Numbered from the stretch's first letter, positions 51,776-61,545 are shown. The stretch: DNA of 64,000 bases from Polyangiaceae bacterium (GCA_013361525.1 JABFXY010000080.1:1-64000); one strand, 5' to 3'. Translations and numbers: made by a program. Notes: generated by a model not told the origin, from the sequence alone.

Positions 51776-52800
51776 GCTTCACACCTTCCAATTTCGCCTT
51801 CGCCGTCTGCACGCCCGGCTCGGAGCCGCTTCTCAAGCGCGAGCTGCAGATCAACGCGCCCTCCCTTCGTCTCGCGTTCTCGAAGCCTGGATTCGTCACG
51901 TTCAAATCGAGCGCGCCGCTCGAGATCGGCGCGTCGTTGCCCAGCGTGTTCGCGCGCGTCTCCGGTGTCTCGTTCGGCCGCGCCGAGGATCGATCCGCCG
52001 TCGCAGCGTTCGTGAAGCACCTCGCGTCGCACACCGGACGCGCGCCGGCCATCGCCGTGTTTGCTCGATCGGCGGGCTCGTTTTCGGAGATCTCGGCCGA
52101 GGCATCGAGCGCGGTCGCGCGCTGGAAAAGCGAGCTCGCAGGCATCGAAGGCGCGAAGCCCGAGGCCATCGCGGCAGGTGATCTGGTGCTCGACATCGCG
52201 GTCGATCCGGCCGAGGGCGCGTGGATGGGCGTGCACCTTCAACCCAAAGGCCGCGCCGCGTTCGAGGGCGGTCTCGTGCCCGTCGAGCTTCATCCCGAAG
52301 CGCCGTCCCGCGCTTATCTGAAGCTCGAGGAGGCGGTGCGCCTGTTCCAGTTGCCGCTTCGCAAAGGAGAGCGCGCGCTCGAGCTCGGCAGCGCACCGGG
52401 GGGTGCATCGCTCGCGCTGCTCGAGCGGGGCCTCGCGGTTACCGGGGTCGACCCCGGCGAAATGGCGCCCAATGTTCTGTCGAAGCCGGGCTTCATCCAT
52501 CAGCGCATCCCGGCCGGTGCCCTCAAGCGCTCCGAGCTACCGAAGCCGCTTCATTGGATCGTCCTCGACATGAACCTCGCGCCGCCGGTCTCGCTTCGGT
52601 ACCTCGAGCGTTGCGTCGGTCCATCGAAGTCGACGCTGCGCGGGTGTGTCCTCACGCTGAAGCTCAACGAAGCTTCGATGGTCGCCGAGATCCCGAGCTA
52701 CCTCGCGAAGGTGACCGCGATGGGCTTTCGCGACGTGCGCGCGACGCACCTGCCGAGCAATGGGCAGGAGATTTGCGTCGTCGGAAAGATACGGGACTGA
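51772..52800 (+). CDS. FtsJ/RlmM-like rRNA methyltransferase family protein
   Basis: 342 residues from GTG 51772, which overlaps the previous stop (GTGA); the frame is open from 51733. The N-terminal half resembles the THUMP-containing part of RlmM (FAVCTPGSEPLLKRELQ). The C-terminal SAM domain has LELGSAPGGASLALLERGLA (motif I), VTGVDPGEMAPNVLSKP, and HWIVLDMNLAPP with a catalytic Asp as in 2'-O-methyltransferases (K-D-K-E). RlmM acts on C2498 of 23S rRNA; the exact target here is not shown. Confidence 0.85.
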   Translation: MSFTPSNFAFAVCTPGSEPLLKRELQINAPSLRLAFSKPGFVTFKSSAPLEIGASLPSVFARVSGVSFGRAEDRSAVAAFVKHLASHTGRAPAIAVFARSAGSFSEISAEASSAVARWKSELAGIEGAKPEAIAAGDLVLDIAVDPAEGAWMGVHLQPKGRAAFEGGLVPVELHPEAPSRAYLKLEEAVRLFQLPLRKGERALELGSAPGGASLALLERGLAVTGVDPGEMAPNVLSKPGFIHQRIPAGALKRSELPKPLHWIVLDMNLAPPVSLRYLERCVGPSKSTLRGCVLTLKLNEASMVAEIPSYLAKVTAMGFRDVRATHLPSNGQEICVVGKIRD

Positions 52801-52835
52801 CGGAGCAGGTCGCACCATTAGGTGTGTTCACGCGC

Positions 52836-52853
52836 GAAAATCGTGAGGTAAAC
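52836..52853 (+). repeat. Half copy of the dispersed palindrome
   Basis: GAAAATCGTGAGGTAAAC differs from the palindrome arm GAAAAGCGTGAGGTAAAC by one base. The second arm is missing; instead a short hairpin CGGCAT...ATGCCG follows, directly before the stop of the CAP-domain gene. Confidence 0.6.
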
Positions 52854-52880
52854 GCGGCATCTACCACCAATGCCGTCTCG

Positions 52881-53450
52881 CTAGTAGAAGTTCTGATTCG
52901 ACCAAGTCTCGCCATTGGTCGCAAATCCACACGCGACCTTCGAATATCCCTGGTTCGACATATTGATGTAGTGGCCGTGCTCGCTGTACGGCTCACCGGG
53001 CCCTTCGTCCCACATCCCTTGGAGGCAGCCGCCGATGATGTCCTCCGCGGAGCCCCAATTGGGACACGTGTTCTGCGCGCCCTCGCCACACGCACCGAAA
53101 CCGGCGTGCGGCGAGCCGGACGCTTGGTCGCTCGCGGCCTGCTCGTCGGTGCACGACTCGGCGTCGGTCCACCGCGCGAGCGGCGGCAAACACTGACACT
53201 CCCAGCGAAGCTGGTTGATGCGGTCGACGCAATCCTGGTGAGGATCGCCGGTCGACGCGAGCGGCTCGGGCGCACACCCAGGAAGCGGTGCCGCGAGCGG
53301 TCCCCCGTCGCAGCCCGAAGGCCCGGCGCCCCCGGCCGACACGCTACCTCCGGCGTCGCCTCCGCCCTCGGAATCCGCTCCACCCGAGCCGTCGTCCGAG
53401 CAGCCGAGCAGCGTGGTCGTTGCAACGAGCAGCACGACAAGACGTGTCAT
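52881..53450 (-). CDS. CAP (SCP/PR1)-domain lipoprotein
   Basis: 189 residues. Signal LVVLLVATTTLLGC with lipobox, then a Gly/Ser/Asp-rich spacer and the CAP domain: DCVDRINQLRWECQCLPPLA, ASDQASGSPHAGFGACGEGA (CAP1 His and Glu), GMWDEGPG, EHGHYINMSNQGYSKVACGF (CAP3). Extra cysteines for disulfides. CAP proteins bind lipids or sterols or act in host-type interactions; here at the cell surface. Confidence 0.88.
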   Translation of the reverse strand: MTRLVVLLVATTTLLGCSDDGSGGADSEGGGDAGGSVSAGGAGPSGCDGGPLAAPLPGCAPEPLASTGDPHQDCVDRINQLRWECQCLPPLARWTDAESCTDEQAASDQASGSPHAGFGACGEGAQNTCPNWGSAEDIIGGCLQGMWDEGPGEPYSEHGHYINMSNQGYSKVACGFATNGETWSNQNFY

Positions 53451-53640
53451 GACCGCGAGCCTATCGACTTCTCACGCGAGCTTCGACCTCGAGACGCGTG
53501 TTGCGCGCAACCATCCGGCGATGCTGTCACCAATGTCATGCCGAAGGCACCGTGACCTGCATCGCGAGCGAAAGATTCGGCTCGCATTGCGATCGGTACG
53601 GGCCTTGCGATGCGCGCTGGACCGACCTTCCGGAGGGGAG

Positions 53641-54231
53641 ATGCCCATCGTGTACATCCAACGTTCTTCCAAGCTCGCATTGCTCATTGCCCTGTTCGCA
53701 GCTGGATGCGGCAGCACCACCACCGACGGACCCGGCGGCGGCGGAAACGGCGGCGACGCCGAGGGAGGACAAGGCGGCACAGCCGAAGGCGGCTCTGCCG
53801 AAGGAGGCACCGGCGAAGGCGGAGCCACGAACGACTTCTTGGTTCGAGGCGTCGGCATTCGCGAGATGACCGCCACCACCTACAACGAAGAAATCCTCCC
53901 CGCCCCCGACGCCCACGCCGTCGTCTCCCTGCGGCGCTACGAAGGCGAAGACGCGTCCGCCCCCCTCGTCACCGAGATCGACATCCCATTTACCGGATTC
54001 CCCGTTCCATTCGAGATTGACGGTGATCCGGTCGCCGCCTTCGGCGACTCCGACACCCTCCTCCTCCGAATCGAGATCTTCAATCACGCCGGCACCGACG
54101 CCACCATCGGCGACCTCGTCAGCGAGCACAGCAACGAAATCCAATCCGCCGGCACCGAAGTAGAAATCCTGGTCGGCGGCCTAGAGTCCTGCGACGCCCC
54201 CAACGCCGGCGGCTATTGCGTCGACCCCTGA
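53641..54231 (+). CDS. YscW/YbaY-like lipoprotein
   Basis: 196 residues from ATG 53641, with GGAGGGGAG directly before it. Signal LALLIALFAAGC with lipobox, a Gly-rich spacer with GGxGGxAEGG units, and a beta-rich domain (TYNEEILPAPDAHAVVSLRR, FPVPFEIDGDPV, LLLRIEIFNHAG). It follows the YscW pattern 'lPpdAvv.V.L...pipFei...y.lr..I'. YscW-type lipoproteins help pilotin-like insertion of secretins. The role here is by family only. Confidence 0.7.
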   Translation: MPIVYIQRSSKLALLIALFAAGCGSTTTDGPGGGGNGGDAEGGQGGTAEGGSAEGGTGEGGATNDFLVRGVGIREMTATTYNEEILPAPDAHAVVSLRRYEGEDASAPLVTEIDIPFTGFPVPFEIDGDPVAAFGDSDTLLLRIEIFNHAGTDATIGDLVSEHSNEIQSAGTEVEILVGGLESCDAPNAGGYCVDP

Positions 54232-54256
54232 CTCCATCATTAGGACGGACCGCAGC

Positions 54257-54543
54257 AAGCCCCCGGTTCGTCGAAGCGAGCGGCGTGAAGGGGTGTCGTC
54301 GAAAGGCGAACGAAGCAAGGCGTACCGGCGACGGGTAATGGGTGCCCCATAGGGCCCGAGCACTGTCTGAGCGTAGCGAGGCGAGCAACGCCCTGCGGCA
54401 AGCCCACCTGGTTCGTCGAAGCGAGCGGTGGTTAATGGGGGCCCCGTAGGCCCGAGCACTGTCTGAGCGTAGCGAGGCGAGCAACGCGAGCCTCGCGAGA
54501 GCGAGTTGCGCAGGGCCCGGAGGGGCACCCATTAACCACCGCG
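54257..54543. repeat. Complex repeat with long inverted repeat before vgrG
   Basis: A unit of about 58 bp containing GGCCCGAGCACTGTCTGAGC occurs twice (at 54353 and 54449). GGTTCGTCGAAGCGAGCGG also occurs twice (54265, 54410). An inverted repeat joins GGTGGTTAATGGGG (54427) with GCACCCATTAACCACC (54525-54540). No coding capacity. It may mark a past insertion or recombination at the edge of the T6SS module. Confidence 0.7.
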
Positions 54544-54591
54544 AGCGAAGCGTCTTGACTCTTGGCGCACATACCCGTCTCCTGAGACGCT

Positions 54592-56187
54592 GTGCCGACC
54601 TACATCGAAGCCACGATTTCGCTCCACGTCGACGATGCGCCCGAAATGTTCGTCGCCCACGTCGACGGGACCGAGTCGCTCGGTAGGCCTTACAGCTTCG
54701 TCGTCGACGTCCTGACCGACGCCGACGTCACGTTCGATCCTCGCAGCGTCATCGCCGAGCGCGCGACCCTCACCTTCCATCGCCATCCCGGCGAAGGCCC
54801 GGTCACGGAGCTGCGAACCATCTCCGGCGTCATCACCGAAGTCGTCGAAGGGCTGAGCGGCGGCACGGAGGTCAAATCGTACACGCTCAAAATCGAGCCT
54901 CCGGTGGCGGTGCTCGCGCAAATCCACGGACAGGAGATTTTCGTCGGCGCGCCGATCCCCGACGTCATCGTCGAGAAGCTCACGCAGGGCGACATCGATC
55001 TGCCGCATACGATGCGGGTCCTCGCGCCGGCCGCTTACGTCGATTCGACCGATACCGAGCTGTGGACGGACGCGCCGGCGACTGGCTTCCCCGGGGAACC
55101 GCGCCTCGTCACCCAATACAAAGAGACGGATCTCTCCTTCTTGATGCGCCTCGCCGAGCACGTCGGACTCGCGATGTTCTTCGAGCCGGGCGACGAAGGT
55201 GACGTCGCCGTCTTTACCGATCACAACGGTGGGTTCACCGCGGCGGAGGACGCGATAGCGTTCCACGGCGACGGAAGCGGCCACGGGATCCTCTCCCTGC
55301 GCCGACGTACGCGGTGGGTACCGACGACGGTCTTCGTCGCGGACTACAACTACCGAGCACCCACGCAGACGCTCCGCGACACCGAAGGCGCGATGGTGTT
55401 CGACGTCCTCGGTGCACGGTCGGACCTCGCACAGAACTGGCCGGGGATTTCGGTCGAGTTCGCACCCAACGTGAAGAACGACAAGGAGGCGCAGCTCATC
55501 GCGAAGGTGCGCGCCGAGGAGCTCGCGTCGTCGTGCGACCGCTACGAGGGCTCTGGCCAGGTGCCGGCGATTGCGGCGGGTTTGAAGTTCAAGATCTCGG
55601 GGCACGCCACGGTGCCCGACACGCAGGAGCTCGTCGCTGTCGAGGTCAAGCACACCTATACGGCCCCGCCCGCGCTGCGCATCAACGGCGGCACAGAAAC
55701 ACCGCAATACAGCAGCACCTTCGAGGCCGTGCCCGTCCGCACCGGCAACGAGGCCTTCACCGTTCGCGCGCAGCGGCGGACGCCCAAGCCGCGCATCCAC
55801 GGCTTCGTGAACGGCGTCGTCGTCGCGCCGGACGACGGCCTCTCGGCGCAGTACCAGCACCTCGACGGCGTCGGTCGTTACCTCGTGAAGATGCATTTCG
55901 CCCAAGGCGACATGCCCACCATGCCTCGCATCCGCCTCGCCCAAGCGCACGCCGGACCGAACTACGGAATCCATTTCCCGCTTCGACCCGGCACCGAGGT
56001 GTTGATCGCGTTCTGCGACGGGGACCCGGATAGACCGCACATTTTGGCGGCGATCCCCAACGCGATCACGCAGTCCCCCGTCGTCGCGACCTCCCAAGAA
56101 GGTGCGCCGATCGATCCGAACCGCATCCTCACACGCTCCGGCATTCTGATCGAGCTGAGCGACGGCGATCCGCCCGCCACGTCCTAG
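54592..56187 (+). CDS. vgrG: VgrG spike protein of the type VI secretion system
   Basis: 531 residues from GTG 54592. Phage-tail-spike protein (gp27/gp5 fusion) that trimerises at the tip of the T6SS tube. Segments: N-terminal gp27-like (ISLHVDDAPEMFVAHVDGTE, VVDVLTDADV), the middle KETDLSFLMRLAEHVGLAMF typical of VgrG, and the gp5 OB-fold region (GVGRYLVKMHFAQ, MPRIRLAQAHAGPNYGIHFP, RPGTEVLIAFCDGDPDRPHI). It ends shortly after the OB fold without an effector extension; the spike continuation may be the separate protein at 57786. Confidence 0.93.
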   Translation: MPTYIEATISLHVDDAPEMFVAHVDGTESLGRPYSFVVDVLTDADVTFDPRSVIAERATLTFHRHPGEGPVTELRTISGVITEVVEGLSGGTEVKSYTLKIEPPVAVLAQIHGQEIFVGAPIPDVIVEKLTQGDIDLPHTMRVLAPAAYVDSTDTELWTDAPATGFPGEPRLVTQYKETDLSFLMRLAEHVGLAMFFEPGDEGDVAVFTDHNGGFTAAEDAIAFHGDGSGHGILSLRRRTRWVPTTVFVADYNYRAPTQTLRDTEGAMVFDVLGARSDLAQNWPGISVEFAPNVKNDKEAQLIAKVRAEELASSCDRYEGSGQVPAIAAGLKFKISGHATVPDTQELVAVEVKHTYTAPPALRINGGTETPQYSSTFEAVPVRTGNEAFTVRAQRRTPKPRIHGFVNGVVVAPDDGLSAQYQHLDGVGRYLVKMHFAQGDMPTMPRIRLAQAHAGPNYGIHFPLRPGTEVLIAFCDGDPDRPHILAAIPNAITQSPVVATSQEGAPIDPNRILTRSGILIELSDGDPPATS

Positions 56188-56191
56188 TCGC

Positions 56192-57760
56192 ATGCCGCTC
56201 TCGATCGAACCGCATCCGATCGGCCTGGTCGATGTCGCAGGCCGCACGTGGCGTCACCGCGGCCGCATGTTGGTCACGGCGATCGTCAAAGGGACGTTCG
56301 CCATCCATGCCGACGGTGTGATGACGCCGTCGAAGCCCGCGCGCATCACCGCCGAAGAGCGCCATTTTCGCGGTAGCCCCGTCGCGAGCCTCCTCCGCGC
56401 GAGCGATCTCGCGCTCCACGTCCCGAACCCCGAGATCGTCCTCATGGGATCGGCGTACGCGGCACCGGGGACGCGCGCGCAAGCAACGACGGTGCGCTTC
56501 GCCGTGCAGCGCGACGCCGCGATGTTGGTGAGCAAGCGCCTCGAGATCGTCGGCGAACGACGCGGGCGACCGGGATCGGCTCCGTCGGATCCGATGCCCT
56601 TCGACCGAATGCCGATCCAATACGAGCGCGCGCTCGGCGGCATCACCAGCCGGGAGAATCCGGTCGGCGTCGGCCTCGGCGCGGAGCTCGACGGTTTCGT
56701 CACGTTCCCCAACGTGAATCTGCCGTCGACGGGCGGTGTCGCGCCCGCGGGCTTCGGTCCGATCCCCAGCGCGTGGCCGGTGAGGCAACACCGTCGAGGC
56801 AGCCTCCCGTGGGCTGCGGCCAATACACATTCACACGTCGAAGTGCCGGACGATTTCGATCTGGCCTATTTCCAAACGGCACCTCTGGATCAGCGTGTCG
56901 CGGGCTTCGCGGGCGGTGAGCTCCTCGTCATCGTCAACATGCACCCTCAGCTCGCTGCCATTCGCACCTACCTGCCGAGGAGCCGGGGCGTCGCAATGCT
57001 CCAGGCCCCGAGCGGCGAGCGAATGCACGTGCCACTGCGGATCGACACCATTCACGTCGAGCCCGACGCGCTGCGCGCAGAGATCGTATTTCGCGGGGCG
57101 CTGGCGTTGGATGCTCGTCACCTCGACAAGAGCCTTTTGCTCGCGGGCGCGCTCGAGCAGCCCGATGAGCCATTCGTCTTTCCCGATTTCGGTCTGTCCT
57201 CCCACATCGAGCCGCCCCCACCCGCCGTGCGAGGTGCGGTGCACGGCGGCGCCGGCGGAGGACACTCGAGCACCGTGGTCATCGAGCCCACGGCACCACC
57301 GAAGGACGGCGGAACGATGGTCATCGAAGGGGAAGTGGCGCCGAAATCATTGCCGTTCGCGCAGCGAAGGCGACGATCGAGCGGCTCGGTTCCCGCCGTC
57401 CGAACAAAGGCGGGGACACCGTGGGCCACACAGCGATCCGCGCCGGTCAAACCGGCGTCGAGCCCATTCAATCGCACCGTGCTCGTCGAGCCTCCGTCGA
57501 TTTCGACACCAGCTCCTTCGCCAACGGCGGAGCCGGCTACCGACGGCGCAAGACAAGACGCTCCGCCGCCGGTACCCGGGCCGAGCCCGCCGCCGTCCAA
57601 TCGAAAAGCATCACCGTGGCGCGAGGATCCCGTTCTCGACGCGCCGCAAAACAATAGCGACGCTGCGTCCCCACCCAGGGCGGCGCCCGTCGCGGCTCCC
57701 GCGCCGGCCCCGGCTCGCGCGAATTTCAAAGCCGGCGTGCTAAAGAAATTCAAACGCTGA
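56192..57760 (+). CDS. DUF2169 domain protein, T6SS adaptor-like
   Basis: 522 residues, 4 bases after vgrG. DUF2169 fold in the first 350 residues (GRTWRHRGRMLVTAIVKGTF, PNPEIVLMGSAYAAPGTRAQ, ALGGITSRENPVG, FQTAPLDQRVAGFAGGELLV). A long Pro/Ala/Ser-rich tail follows. DUF2169 proteins are regular members of VgrG gene neighbourhoods and are thought to load effectors on the spike; the partner effector is not evident. Confidence 0.88.
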   Translation: MPLSIEPHPIGLVDVAGRTWRHRGRMLVTAIVKGTFAIHADGVMTPSKPARITAEERHFRGSPVASLLRASDLALHVPNPEIVLMGSAYAAPGTRAQATTVRFAVQRDAAMLVSKRLEIVGERRGRPGSAPSDPMPFDRMPIQYERALGGITSRENPVGVGLGAELDGFVTFPNVNLPSTGGVAPAGFGPIPSAWPVRQHRRGSLPWAAANTHSHVEVPDDFDLAYFQTAPLDQRVAGFAGGELLVIVNMHPQLAAIRTYLPRSRGVAMLQAPSGERMHVPLRIDTIHVEPDALRAEIVFRGALALDARHLDKSLLLAGALEQPDEPFVFPDFGLSSHIEPPPPAVRGAVHGGAGGGHSSTVVIEPTAPPKDGGTMVIEGEVAPKSLPFAQRRRRSSGSVPAVRTKAGTPWATQRSAPVKPASSPFNRTVLVEPPSISTPAPSPTAEPATDGARQDAPPPVPGPSPPPSNRKASPWREDPVLDAPQNNSDAASPPRAAPVAAPAPAPARANFKAGVLKKFKR

Positions 57761-57785
57761 CCGCCGATTCCCTTACTATGTCTTA

Positions 57786-59099
57786 ATGGCGCCCCCTGGG
57801 AAGAAGCACCTCCTCCTGCACGTCCCCGATCATCAACCGCTGTCGAGCGGATCGGGTGACGGGACGGAGTCGTATTCGACGTTCCTCCGGCTCGGCACGC
57901 CGGATCCGAATCCGCCGTTCAAAGCGCTGCTCGAAGAGATCGTCGGCGACGGCTTCATCGACGACGATCGCGAGCGCGGAACCAACGACGTCGCGGGCAC
58001 ACAAGCGACGATCGAAGGCGCGGGCGGCGCAGCGGGCATGGGCCACAAGCTGACGAAAGCGCAGCGCGAAGCCGAAACGGCGCGTTTTCTCGGCAAAGGC
58101 GGCTGGCACGATCACACGCAGGGCAACCGCGTCTCGACGACCCAGGGCGACAAGATCGAGATCGTCCGAGGCAACTTCAAGATGGTCGTCCTCGGCCGGC
58201 AGGACGAGCTGAAGAACGCCCACTCGGTGGACTCGTCGGGCGGCCTCAAACAAGAGGCCGACATCTCGCCCGGTAGCATTACCGAGATTCGTTGGGTCCA
58301 AGACCCTTATTCGGGGACGTGGCGCGTCACCGAGATGACCGAAAAGGGCGACGTCCACGAGATTTATCACGGTAACAAGAAAGAGGAGTTCTACGGCAAC
58401 TCCGTCGAATCGATCATCGGCTCCGCGACGGAAGCGGACAATCCCGACTCCGGCCTCGTCCCGAAGACGAAGAAGACGAACCCGACGATCACCGAGCGGA
58501 CATGGGCGGCGAGCATTCATTCGTATACCGGCTCGTCCGACAAATACGTCCCGACGATTTACGAAGAGACGTACGCGACGAACATCGAAGAAAAGACGTT
58601 CGCCAATACCGTCAAAGAAGAGACGCGCGCCACGACGATCGAGAGCCGCACGAAGGGGCGGGCGACCATCAAGGACTACGTGGGCGAGGCGAGTGAGAAG
58701 GTCGTTCGAGTCGAGGAAGAGGTCTATGCCGACCACCACCAGTCGATGACGGTGGCGAACAACCAAATCGATCTCCAATTCCTCGGGGCGCACACGGGCG
58801 TTCTCATCGCCGGCGTCATGACCGACATCGAGATATCGACGTTGCGCGTGGAGGTGAAGGCCGGCCTCGCCTTCCTCGAGATCGAAGCGGGCGCGCTCTA
58901 CACCGAAGTCTTCATCGGCGTGAAGGCCGAGTTCAGCCTCGCCAAAAAGGCGAAGTTCGAGAGCGCGACTTACACGACCGCCCTCGCCAGCCAAAACATC
59001 GTGGCGACGGACACGAAGCTCACGGTCATGAAGAAGACGCTCGCCGCCGCGTGGTCCGCGACGACGTTCAAAGCGAGCATCGGCCTCGGCGCCGATTGA
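57786..59099 (+). CDS. VgrG-associated beta-helix-like spike protein
   Basis: 437 residues. The middle (HDHTQGNRVSTTQGDKIEIV, RGNFKMVVLGRQDE) resembles the repeating ends of VgrG proteins. Residues 235-330 have short repeated strands (PTIYEETYATNIEEKTFANT, VKEETRATTIESRTKGRATI) that fit a triple-stranded beta helix. The C-terminal third is Ala/Thr-rich. I infer it extends the VgrG needle in place of a C-terminal extension of VgrG itself. Family not formally named. Confidence 0.7.
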   Translation: MAPPGKKHLLLHVPDHQPLSSGSGDGTESYSTFLRLGTPDPNPPFKALLEEIVGDGFIDDDRERGTNDVAGTQATIEGAGGAAGMGHKLTKAQREAETARFLGKGGWHDHTQGNRVSTTQGDKIEIVRGNFKMVVLGRQDELKNAHSVDSSGGLKQEADISPGSITEIRWVQDPYSGTWRVTEMTEKGDVHEIYHGNKKEEFYGNSVESIIGSATEADNPDSGLVPKTKKTNPTITERTWAASIHSYTGSSDKYVPTIYEETYATNIEEKTFANTVKEETRATTIESRTKGRATIKDYVGEASEKVVRVEEEVYADHHQSMTVANNQIDLQFLGAHTGVLIAGVMTDIEISTLRVEVKAGLAFLEIEAGALYTEVFIGVKAEFSLAKKAKFESATYTTALASQNIVATDTKLTVMKKTLAAAWSATTFKASIGLGAD

Positions 59100-59118
59100 A
59101 GAAGGCCGGCCTCCGACC

Positions 59119-61545
59119 ATGATCGTCAAGAACCTGACCCCGTTCGCCTTCGCGACGAAGGTGGTGTCGCGGAAGCCTCCGCGGCCCGAGATGATGCTCG
59201 TCGTCAAAGCGGTGTTCGAGCTGCGCCCCGACGCACCGCTCACGCCGCTCGATCGAGCCGACAGCGTCCCGACCGGCGACGTGATGACGGAGGACGACGA
59301 CGATCGCATCGGAGAGTGCCTCCTGCCGAACGACTTCGCCGACTTCAAAACGAACGCCGAAGTTTTGGTGAAGGCGACGTTCCACGCACCGCGAAAGAGG
59401 CCGGTTCGAGAGGCTGAATGTGCGGTCTCGGTCGGCCGATGGCGAAAGGTCCTTCGGGTCGTCGGGCCGCGCGTTTGGGTCGATGATGCGCTCGGATCAC
59501 AACCGACGGAGCCGGTGCCCTTCACCGAGCTGCCGATCCGCTGGGCGAATGCGTACGGCGGCGTGGGCTTTCCCACGAACCCCGTCGGCAAAGGTCATTC
59601 GACGAAAGAGCTGCCTCAAATCGAATTGCCAAATGCGCCGGTTCGGTCGCGCGCCGCGAGCAACGTCGCGGCGTCGTTCGGACCGATCAATCGACGCTGG
59701 CCACAGCGAGCCACGATGGTCGGCACGCGGTACGGCAAAGATTGGGAGGCGACGCGCGCGCCCTTCGGCTCGGAAGACTTCCAATGGGCGTACCACCAGG
59801 CAGCGCCGTCGGATCAATGGCTCGACGGCTACCTCCGCGGCGACGAGACGATCACGTTCGACAACCTGCATCCGGATTCGTCGTCGTTCTCGGTGACGCT
59901 GCCGCGGCTTCGCGTCCGCGCGTTCGGGCGATCGCGCTCGGGTGCCTCGCGCGTGTTGCCGATGGTGCTCGATACGGTGGTCGCGGACGTCGAAAAGGGC
60001 AGGCTCGCCCTCGTTTGGCGCGGTCACATGCCCTCAGCGGACCTGGATCTGCGCGACGTGCGCAGCCTGCTGATCGCGAGCGAGACGCTCGGCTCTGCCC
60101 GACTCGAACAGGAGTACTTCGCCATGTTGGACGCGTTCGAGGCCGATCCGATCGGCCTCGAGGCTGCGCGGGCCGAGATGATGGCGGAGATGATGGAAGG
60201 GATCCCGGCTCCGCCCGCGAGTGCGCCTGCGAGCCCGAACGATCCCGTCAGCAAAGCGGTCGCGGCGAAGGTCGACGGCGCGGATATCCTCAAGCAACAC
60301 ATCGCCGCGGGCATGGCGAGCGTCGTCGCCGCGCAAACGGGCGGAACCGAGGCGATGGCCGAGCTCGAGAAGTCGATCGCCGTCGCGAGCGCTTCCGACG
60401 ATGACGAGCCGCCGGTGCCGGTGACGTCGAAGCCCGGCGCATTGCCTTCGACCGGCCTCCGCCGGCGCGTGCGCGGCATCATGGCCGACATCGAGCGAGC
60501 GCGGGCGAACCTCGCGGGCAAGCCGATCCCGGAGGAGCAGCAGCGCGAGCTCGAGAGACTCCTGAAGCTGCCGCACGATCCGACGTTGCCGCAGCTCGAC
60601 CCTGAATATTCGGTTCCGGAGCCGCTCACGACCGATCAACCGGGCCCCGGCGCGAACCTCATCGATCACGATCTCACCGGTCGTGACTTGAGCGGCCTCG
60701 ATCTCTCGGGCGCGCGGCTCGACGGCGCCGTCCTCACGCGCGCGAACCTCACCGGAACGAAGCTGCGCGGGGCGAGCCTACGCGGCGCGGTGTTGTTCAA
60801 GGCGGACGCGACAGGCGCAGACTTCGAGGGTGCGGATCTGACGCGCGCGAACCTCGCGAAGCTCGTCGCGCGGCGCGCGAGCTTCCGGCGAGCGAACCTC
60901 GAGCTCGCGTTCCTCGAGGACGCGGTTTTGGCCGAAGCGATCCTCGAGGAGGCACGCTTCGAATGGACCGCCGTCGCGCGCGCCGACCTCTCTCGCGCCC
61001 GCGCGAAGAACGTGCGCATGTACCGAGCGGATCTCGCCGAGGCGACGCTGAAGGGCGCGGACTTTTCAGGCGGGTCACTGCGCGCGTCGGTGCTGTCGCG
61101 TTGCGACGCCGAAGGTGTCGACTGGAGCGGAACGGAGATACGCGCCGTGTCGGCGGAGGGCATCAGGCTGAAGGGCGCAAGGCTCGTGCGCGCACACGGC
61201 GAGCGCGCGTTCTTCGCGGAGGCGAACCTCGACGAGGCGGATCTTTCGCTCGCGGTCTTGCCGCATTGCCACCTCGTCGACGCGCAGATCCGCAGCGCCG
61301 AGCTGTACGGCGCAGATCTTCGCTACGGACGGCTCGACCGCGCCGATCTGTCGAGCTCGCGCGTCGACATGGCGAACCTCTTCTCCGCCGATCTGCGAGC
61401 GGTCACCGTCGACAGGACGAAGTTCACCGGCTCCAACTTGTACGACGCGAAGCTCATCGGCGCCGCGGGTGAGGGCGTCGACTTCTCCGGCGCGAACCTC
61501 GAGCGTTGCGTGTACACGAAGCGCTCGGTGGAGGCAGGAACGTGA
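59119..61545 (+). CDS. DUF2169-pentapeptide repeat fusion protein
   Basis: 808 residues. The N-terminal 340 residues are a second DUF2169 domain (KNLTPFAFATKVVSRKPPRP, EMMLVVKAVFELRPD, IRWANAYGGVGFPTNPVGKG, FDNLHPDSSSFSV). After an Ala/Glu-rich helical linker, residues from about 515 form pentapeptide repeats (SGLDLSGARLDGAVLTRANL, TGADFEGADLTRANLAKL, FSADLRAVTVDRTKFTGSNL) that fold as a right-handed quadrilateral beta helix. Pentapeptide proteins can mimic DNA or bind partners. The start of the next gene overlaps its stop. Confidence 0.88.
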   Translation: MIVKNLTPFAFATKVVSRKPPRPEMMLVVKAVFELRPDAPLTPLDRADSVPTGDVMTEDDDDRIGECLLPNDFADFKTNAEVLVKATFHAPRKRPVREAECAVSVGRWRKVLRVVGPRVWVDDALGSQPTEPVPFTELPIRWANAYGGVGFPTNPVGKGHSTKELPQIELPNAPVRSRAASNVAASFGPINRRWPQRATMVGTRYGKDWEATRAPFGSEDFQWAYHQAAPSDQWLDGYLRGDETITFDNLHPDSSSFSVTLPRLRVRAFGRSRSGASRVLPMVLDTVVADVEKGRLALVWRGHMPSADLDLRDVRSLLIASETLGSARLEQEYFAMLDAFEADPIGLEAARAEMMAEMMEGIPAPPASAPASPNDPVSKAVAAKVDGADILKQHIAAGMASVVAAQTGGTEAMAELEKSIAVASASDDDEPPVPVTSKPGALPSTGLRRRVRGIMADIERARANLAGKPIPEEQQRELERLLKLPHDPTLPQLDPEYSVPEPLTTDQPGPGANLIDHDLTGRDLSGLDLSGARLDGAVLTRANLTGTKLRGASLRGAVLFKADATGADFEGADLTRANLAKLVARRASFRRANLELAFLEDAVLAEAILEEARFEWTAVARADLSRARAKNVRMYRADLAEATLKGADFSGGSLRASVLSRCDAEGVDWSGTEIRAVSAEGIRLKGARLVRAHGERAFFAEANLDEADLSLAVLPHCHLVDAQIRSAELYGADLRYGRLDRADLSSSRVDMANLFSADLRAVTVDRTKFTGSNLYDAKLIGAAGEGVDFSGANLERCVYTKRSVEAGT

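Noticed and set aside
54532..56247. 571-codon minus frame over vgrG
   Set aside because: Antisense shadow; the plus strand encodes recognised VgrG motifs.
57783..59591. 602-codon minus frame over the spike protein
   Set aside because: Low-complexity Arg/Val/Asp content; the plus strand has the clearer operon and repeats.
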